Source: Acidimicrobiaceae bacterium (GTDB lineage: Bacteria; Actinomycetota; Acidimicrobiia; Acidimicrobiales; UBA8190). Taken from it: DNA of 9,289 bases. The notes under the pieces were generated by a model. That model was not told the DNA's origin and did no database searches. It worked only from the letters and a program-made list of their open reading frames with translations. Position numbers and translations under genes: made by a program. The stretch covers positions 3,020 through 12,308 of the forward strand of contig DMNK01000089.1 of NCBI GenBank assembly GCA_003453695.1, written 5' to 3'. The first letter of the stretch is position 1, and every line of letters starts with the position of its first letter. Of the stretch, positions 5,017 through 9,289 are shown in pieces.

Positions 5017-7305
5017 CTACCTCGATTTCAGCCCAGGTGCCGACGGGTGAGCCGTCGCTGCCAGATGCCGGTCGAGTTCCTGCGCGTTCATGGGTTCGGC
5101 AAAATGGAAGCCCTGGCCGAATCGACATCCTATGGAGCGAAGGGCGGTGAGCTCCCCGACCTCTTCGACGCCCTCGGCCACGCTGTCGAGCCCGAGCACA
5201 TCCCCCAAGGCGACGATCGCCTCGACGATGAGAGGGACCTCGTCGCCGGCGCTTAGGGCGGTGATGAAGGACCGGTCGATCTTGAGGAGGTCGACGGGAA
5301 ATCGGCGCAGATAGCTCAGCGAGGAATAGCCCGTGCCGAAGTCGTCCAGGGCCAAGCGCACTCCGATGTCCTTGAGCTCCTTCAACCGGGCCAGTGACCC
5401 TTCGGTGTCCTGCATGAGCACGGTCTCGGTGATCTCCAGCACGAGCGAGGCGGGCGTCAGTTGGCTGGCCATGAGGGCCTGGGCCACATCGGTCGGAAGC
5501 CCGGGATCTTGGAGTTGGCGAGCCGAGACGTTCACACTGACCGACAGAGAGGGCTCGTCGGGATGACGCTTGTGCCAAGCTCCCGCCCACGAGCACGCCT
5601 GGAGCAGGACTTGGCGTCCCAGGCTGAGGATGTCGCCCGTCTCTTCTGCCACGGGAATGAAGACCTCCGGAGGGACCCAGCCACGTCTGGGGTGCCACCA
5701 CCGCGCCAGCGCCTCCACTCCCACCACCCGTTCGGTGGAGAGGTCCACGATGGGCTGGAAGTGGGCCTCGATCTCGTGGCGGTCGAGGGCTTGCCGTAGT
5801 TCGGCCTTGAGCTCGATGCGCTCGACCAGCGTCTCGTACATCCCGGGCTCGAACACGACGGCTCGGGCTTTTCCGGCGTTCTTGGCTCGGTACATGGCCA
5901 CGTCTGCGTTGCGAAGCGCTTCGTCAGGGGTGGTCCCCGACGGTCCGGCCAGGGCGATGCCGATGCTGGCGCTGGCAGAGACCTCGTGATGTCCGAGGAG
6001 GAAGGGAGTGTTGAAGGCCTCCAGGATCCGCCCGGCGCCCCGCTCGGCGTGGGCGACCCCTTCGGCGTTCTCGAAGAGCACGGCGAATTCGTCGCCACCG
6101 AGGCGGGCAACCGTATCCCCGGCTCTCACGGCGCCCAGGAGGCGCTCGGCTACCTCGACGAGGAGCCTGTCGCCCGTGGGGTGTCCGAATCGGTCGTTCA
6201 CCATCTTGAAGTCGTCGATGTCGACGTAGAGCACGGCGACTTCGACGCCACGAGGACGTCGAACCGTCAGGGCGTGCTCGAGCCGGTCGATGAATCGAGC
6301 CCGATTGGACAGGCCGGTGAGCGGATCGTGCAGGGCCTTGTGCAGAGCGTCGTCGACCGCCTCCTGGAGCGCTTTCACTGTTCGAGCGTCGGTCACGGCC
6401 AGCCCGGTGTGCTCGGCCAGTGAGCGGAGCATGTCCTGCTCTGTGGCGCTGTAGATCCGTTCCGGGGTCTGGGAGGCGACCACCAGGGCGCCGACGACCT
6501 TCCCGCCTTCGTGGACCGGGGCGGCCATCGTCGCTCGCACGCCTGAGGCGGAAGCGGGCTCCAGCGCACCGGCCCAGCTCGAGTAGTTCTCGACCACGAC
6601 CAACTCGTCGTTGGCCACCGCCTTGCCCAGGGCCCCACGGCCGACAGGAACCCGGGTCGCACGACTGTCGATCGAGGAGGGGACCCCCACTGCCGATGTG
6701 GCGCGCAGAATCGAAGGATCGGTCGGGTCGAGGAAGTAGAGACTGGCCATTGCGTCACCGAGGATCTCCGTGGCGCCCGACGTGATGGCGTCGAACACCT
6801 CGTCCAGAGGTGCACGCATGGCGATGAGGCTCTCGATCAGCGAAAGCTTTTCCAACAAGGCTTGGCGCTCGCGCAGCGATGCGTAGACCCGCAGGTTGCT
6901 GAGGGTCAGCGACAGGACCCTGTTCATCGACCGCAACAGGCTGACTTCCTCGCGGCTGAAGTCGTACTCGGAGCGGGCCAGCATCAGGGCCGCGTCCTGG
7001 CCCGACATCTCGAACGCGGCCTTCACCACCTGGCAAGGTCCGATCCCGGGGACTTCGAGCCCCGATTCGGGGCATTCGACGGCGGCCACCAGCGCCGTCG
7101 TGGGGGTGGCGTCGGCGGCGAATCCCACGCTGGCCAGGACCGCTCCTTCGAACACGATGGCGGCCGCCTCGGCCTCGAAGGCCTCGCTGGCGCGCTCCAC
7201 GGCGCACCGCAGCGCCGACGCCTCGTCGGTCTGGCTGGAGACGGCAGCGAGGAACTCCGCCAACTGCTGGGCCGACCAGGCTGAAGCGTTCTCCATGACC
7301 ATCAC
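5017..7305 (-). CDS. GAF-GGDEF-EAL cyclic-di-GMP signalling enzyme
   Basis: The 762-residue protein has no membrane segment or signal peptide, so it is cytoplasmic. A degenerate GAF-like region covers about residues 12-145, a helical linker 145-165, and a clear GAF domain about 165-308. A diguanylate cyclase domain (about 325-490) has an intact GGDEF at 403-407 and an inhibitory I-site RAGD at 394-397, five residues upstream. The EAL phosphodiesterase domain (about 500-750) keeps Q517, E531-A532-L533, N592, E624, D654-D655, K675, E711 and Q731, so both activities look possible. Which one dominates cannot be read. The start is the GTG at 7303-7305, overlapping the FIST gene stop by four bases (GTGA); an ATG at 7300-7302 is the alternative. 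This implies translational coupling with the FIST protein. The gene ends beside a shared hairpin with recA. Confidence 0.95.
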   Translation of the reverse strand: MMVMENASAWSAQQLAEFLAAVSSQTDEASALRCAVERASEAFEAEAAAIVFEGAVLASVGFAADATPTTALVAAVECPESGLEVPGIGPCQVVKAAFEMSGQDAALMLARSEYDFSREEVSLLRSMNRVLSLTLSNLRVYASLRERQALLEKLSLIESLIAMRAPLDEVFDAITSGATEILGDAMASLYFLDPTDPSILRATSAVGVPSSIDSRATRVPVGRGALGKAVANDELVVVENYSSWAGALEPASASGVRATMAAPVHEGGKVVGALVVASQTPERIYSATEQDMLRSLAEHTGLAVTDARTVKALQEAVDDALHKALHDPLTGLSNRARFIDRLEHALTVRRPRGVEVAVLYVDIDDFKMVNDRFGHPTGDRLLVEVAERLLGAVRAGDTVARLGGDEFAVLFENAEGVAHAERGAGRILEAFNTPFLLGHHEVSASASIGIALAGPSGTTPDEALRNADVAMYRAKNAGKARAVVFEPGMYETLVERIELKAELRQALDRHEIEAHFQPIVDLSTERVVGVEALARWWHPRRGWVPPEVFIPVAEETGDILSLGRQVLLQACSWAGAWHKRHPDEPSLSVSVNVSARQLQDPGLPTDVAQALMASQLTPASLVLEITETVLMQDTEGSLARLKELKDIGVRLALDDFGTGYSSLSYLRRFPVDLLKIDRSFITALSAGDEVPLIVEAIVALGDVLGLDSVAEGVEEVGELTALRSIGCRFGQGFHFAEPMNAQELDRHLAATAHPSAPGLKSR

Positions 7306-8492
7306 GCCATTGCCAACACCACGAGGGTTTGGTTGTGGAAACCCCCGGTCCCACGCGTGCGGGCGATCTCGCCGTACGTGTAGAAGCCGGCCACGGGCGC
7401 ACCGCTCGCGTGTCCAGCGATGCGCGTCACTTCCTCCTCGATGCCGCCGTCACCGAGCACCCCTCGTCGAGCGATGCAGTCGAAGGCCAGGAAGCCGAGC
7501 GGGTCGGCTCCCTGCAATTGGGCCACAGCTTCGGCACACGCTCCGTCTGTGGCGTCGAGCACCGACTCGTTGTCCCCCTCCATGAACCAGGTGAGGCCTC
7601 CCTGGGGCACGTGGGCCACACAGGTGAGCGACCGGTCCTCGAAGTTGGCGCCGGCGACGAAGCGAACCTCTTCCCCGCTGCGCCTCTGCAGTCCCAGGGG
7701 GTGCGTCAGTGCGAACCGGGTGAAGGCGGCCGGGTCACTGGCCGCCTCCACGGGCGCGTCCAGACGGCGGAGGTAGACGTCGAGGGCAGGCTCGTCGTCC
7801 AGCGTGAGGACGCGATTGGCGTCGCTCTCGCTCACGAGCATGGGTGATCCCACTCGCCGCCAACCGTGGCGCACTCCGACGCCGAGGGGTGCTTCGGAGC
7901 CGATGGCGGCGCCCACGACGGCGTTCGTCATGACCTCGGCGCCGTGGAACTGCCGTGTCGACTGCATCTTGAGGTCGTCACCCGCGCACCCGCCCACGAG
8001 CGGGATCTCGGCGCCGACCACGCTGTGGGCTCCCCGTACGACCTCCTGCTGGTCGCCGGCGAGCCCATCGGTCAGCAGGAGGAGGATCCGGTGTTCACGG
8101 TCCCGGACTTCCTTGGCGCACCCGGCGACGGCGGCACCCGCCTCGCGCAGGCCGATGGACGCTGTCTCGGCCGCGGTCGCCACGGTGAAGCCTGCACCAC
8201 CGAGCGCCACCACCACCACGCCGGCATCGCCCGGTCCCGAGGTGGCTATCTCGCCCGCCGTCGAACACCCGATGAGCGGGGTGCCGGACGCTCTCGAAGC
8301 GATGCCGGCGAGCAGGGCGTGTGGGTCGTACGACTCGGCGCTGAAGACGACGAGGAGCTTGGGATCTTCTTGGCGAAGGGCCTGGTCGGCGGCTTCGACA
8401 CCGGCACGGGCGGCGTCGGGCGCGCAGGAGTGGCCCACAGCGATCCAGCGACTGGTTGGGCGAGGGTCCTGGACCCGGGGCTCGGGGGCCAT
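7302..8492 (-). CDS. FIST N/C-domain sensory protein
   Basis: The 396-residue protein matches the FIST family (FIST_N followed by FIST_C), cytoplasmic sensors found with signal-transduction proteins. Visible signatures are WIAVGHSCAPD (16-26), PLIGCSTAGEI (72-82), PLVGGCAGDDL (164-174), LGFLAFDCIARRGVLG (332-347) and the C-terminal GFYTYGEIAR (369-378) plus FHNQTLVVLA (385-394). The family is thought to bind small ligands; some members (NosP) bind heme and sense nitric oxide. The ATG at 8490-8492 is chosen because the domain starts just after it, but its only Shine-Dalgarno-like sequence (GAGGAG) is 15 bases away. A TTG at 8595-8597 would add 35 residues and leave a 6-base gap to the preceding gene. 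The stop overlaps the start of the GGDEF-EAL gene, so the two form one module. Confidence 0.92.
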   Translation of the reverse strand: MAPEPRVQDPRPTSRWIAVGHSCAPDAARAGVEAADQALRQEDPKLLVVFSAESYDPHALLAGIASRASGTPLIGCSTAGEIATSGPGDAGVVVVALGGAGFTVATAAETASIGLREAGAAVAGCAKEVRDREHRILLLLTDGLAGDQQEVVRGAHSVVGAEIPLVGGCAGDDLKMQSTRQFHGAEVMTNAVVGAAIGSEAPLGVGVRHGWRRVGSPMLVSESDANRVLTLDDEPALDVYLRRLDAPVEAASDPAAFTRFALTHPLGLQRRSGEEVRFVAGANFEDRSLTCVAHVPQGGLTWFMEGDNESVLDATDGACAEAVAQLQGADPLGFLAFDCIARRGVLGDGGIEEEVTRIAGHASGAPVAGFYTYGEIARTRGTGGFHNQTLVVLAMA

Positions 8493-8603
8493 GGGGTTGC
8501 TTCGACGCTCCTCGGCCAGGGCTTTAACGGCGTCGCCAAGGGTTCGATGAGCGTTGTCGAGCGGTTGACCTGTGACCGGTTGAAGGTCGAGTTGCAACCC
8601 CTG

Positions 8604-9289
8604 TCAGGCAGTGTTGGAGGTCTGCGCAAAGGCCTGCGACGGCGGCGTGACCATGCAGCCCGGGCACGCAGGACTCCCGACAAAGTACGAAGGCAACGTA
8701 GGGGAATCGCTGGGCGGATTGGTGGGCAGGAGCACCGGCTTCCTCGGACGCTGGGAGAAGTCGAAGTCCTCGACGAGGTTGCCGAGGATCGAGGCGTTCT
8801 CCCGGACGTCCGGGCGGGGATCGGGTCGCCCGTCGGCGGCAGGGTCCAGGCGCGCTCCGCCGAGAAAGTCGTCCTCGATGAACTTGAGGTAGGCGTCGCT
8901 CGACAGGGTCTGGTGGTCGAGGTAGCCCGTCTTGGCGTACGGCGAGATCACGATGCTCGGCACCCGGAGCCCGTAACCGTCGGCGTCCACGGTGGGCGGG
9001 ACGAGGTTGTCGTAGAAGCCGCCCCAGTCGTCCCAGGACAAGAAGATGGCCGTGGAGCTCCAGTCAGGGCTCTTCATCGCGGCGTTGACGACGGCGGTCA
9101 CATAGGCCTGGCCCTGGTGCACGCTGGCGGGAGGGTGCTCACCGTTGGCGTTCGACGGCGTCACCCACGACACGGCAGGAAGCGTGCCGGCCTTGGCGGC
9201 GGCGAAGTATTTGTTCAGGGGCTGCACGTTCGGGATCTGACGATCCGCTTTGACGTCGGTGAACAGAGGCAGCGGGTTCCAGATGCCCG
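8604..9289 (-). CDS. Phosphoesterase family protein (acid phosphatase / phospholipase C-like), 5' partial
   Basis: The frame is open to the right edge, giving 227 visible residues of the C-terminal part; the true start lies outside. The visible part begins GIWNPLPLFTDVKADRQIPN and continues with AGTLPAVSWVTPSN, SVHQGQAYVTAVVNAAMKS, STAIFLSWDDWGGFYDN, GYGLRVPSIVISPYAKTGY, HQTLSSDAYLKFIEDDFLGG and RPDPRPDVRE. These are strong signatures of the PF04185 phosphoesterase family, which includes acid phosphatases and phospholipases C; the WDDWGG segment is expected to supply metal ligands. The substrate cannot be told. Members are usually exported, but the signal peptide would lie beyond the window. 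The C-terminal tail is Pro/Ser-rich and carries a CPGC (CxxC) motif 18 residues from the end. The gene is upstream of the FIST gene on the same strand, 111 bp away with the chosen FIST start, so co-transcription is possible. Confidence 0.93.
   Translation of the reverse strand, partial: GIWNPLPLFTDVKADRQIPNVQPLNKYFAAAKAGTLPAVSWVTPSNANGEHPPASVHQGQAYVTAVVNAAMKSPDWSSTAIFLSWDDWGGFYDNLVPPTVDADGYGLRVPSIVISPYAKTGYLDHQTLSSDAYLKFIEDDFLGGARLDPAADGRPDPRPDVRENASILGNLVEDFDFSQRPRKPVLLPTNPPSDSPTLPSYFVGSPACPGCMVTPPSQAFAQTSNTA

Noticed and set aside
4847..5701. Minus-strand open frame across the recA end and the EAL region
   Set aside because: It runs through the terminator hairpin and out of frame through the EAL domain, with Arg/Pro/Gly-rich low-complexity sequence.
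8493..8597. TTG start at 8597 for the FIST gene
   Set aside because: It would add 35 residues with no match to the family, and its only purine-rich stretch (AGGGG) abuts the codon. It is kept as an alternative, not the main call.

Overview
The window is high-GC, densely coded DNA that looks like an actinobacterial chromosome segment, possibly from the Acidimicrobiia or a neighbouring class. Three things support this: the cinA, thpR and recA genes lie in the same order and orientation; the recA leader carries a palindromic LexA box of the Gram-positive/actinobacterial type (CGAAC-N4-GTTCG); and the recA intein closely resembles the one in Mycobacterium leprae RecA. I cannot assign a genus. There are no rRNA, tRNA, CRISPR or transposase signatures, and no gene-free stretch longer than about 180 bases.

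Layout, left to right. (1) The C-terminal part of a CinA/PncC-type gene on the + strand, cut by the left edge. (2) A two-gene minus-strand unit: a secreted G1-family (eqolisin) glutamic peptidase followed by a MacroD-like macro-domain hydrolase. It is wedged between cinA and thpR. (3) thpR (RNA 2',3'-cyclic phosphodiesterase) and recA on the + strand, with a perfect SOS box and candidate promoters in the 180 bp between them. (4) recA is interrupted by a 362-residue intein carrying LAGLIDADG endonuclease motifs. It sits inside DNA-binding loop L2, so RecA should be inactive until the protein splices. (5) A very stable hairpin separates recA from a convergent minus-strand unit. (6) That unit, read from the right, holds a phosphoesterase (PF04185-like, cut by the right edge), a FIST-domain sensor protein, and a GAF-GGDEF-EAL cyclic-di-GMP enzyme whose start overlaps the FIST stop codon.

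How the genes may work together. The + strand genes form the housekeeping part: CinA, ThpR and damage-inducible RecA. The FIST and GGDEF-EAL pair is very likely one signalling module in which the FIST protein senses a ligand and the partner makes or degrades c-di-GMP. This layout recalls NosP-type nitric-oxide sensors, but heme binding cannot be read from the sequence. The most notable items are the RecA intein, whose codon use differs clearly from its exteins, the bacterial eqolisin, and the coupled FIST/c-di-GMP module.
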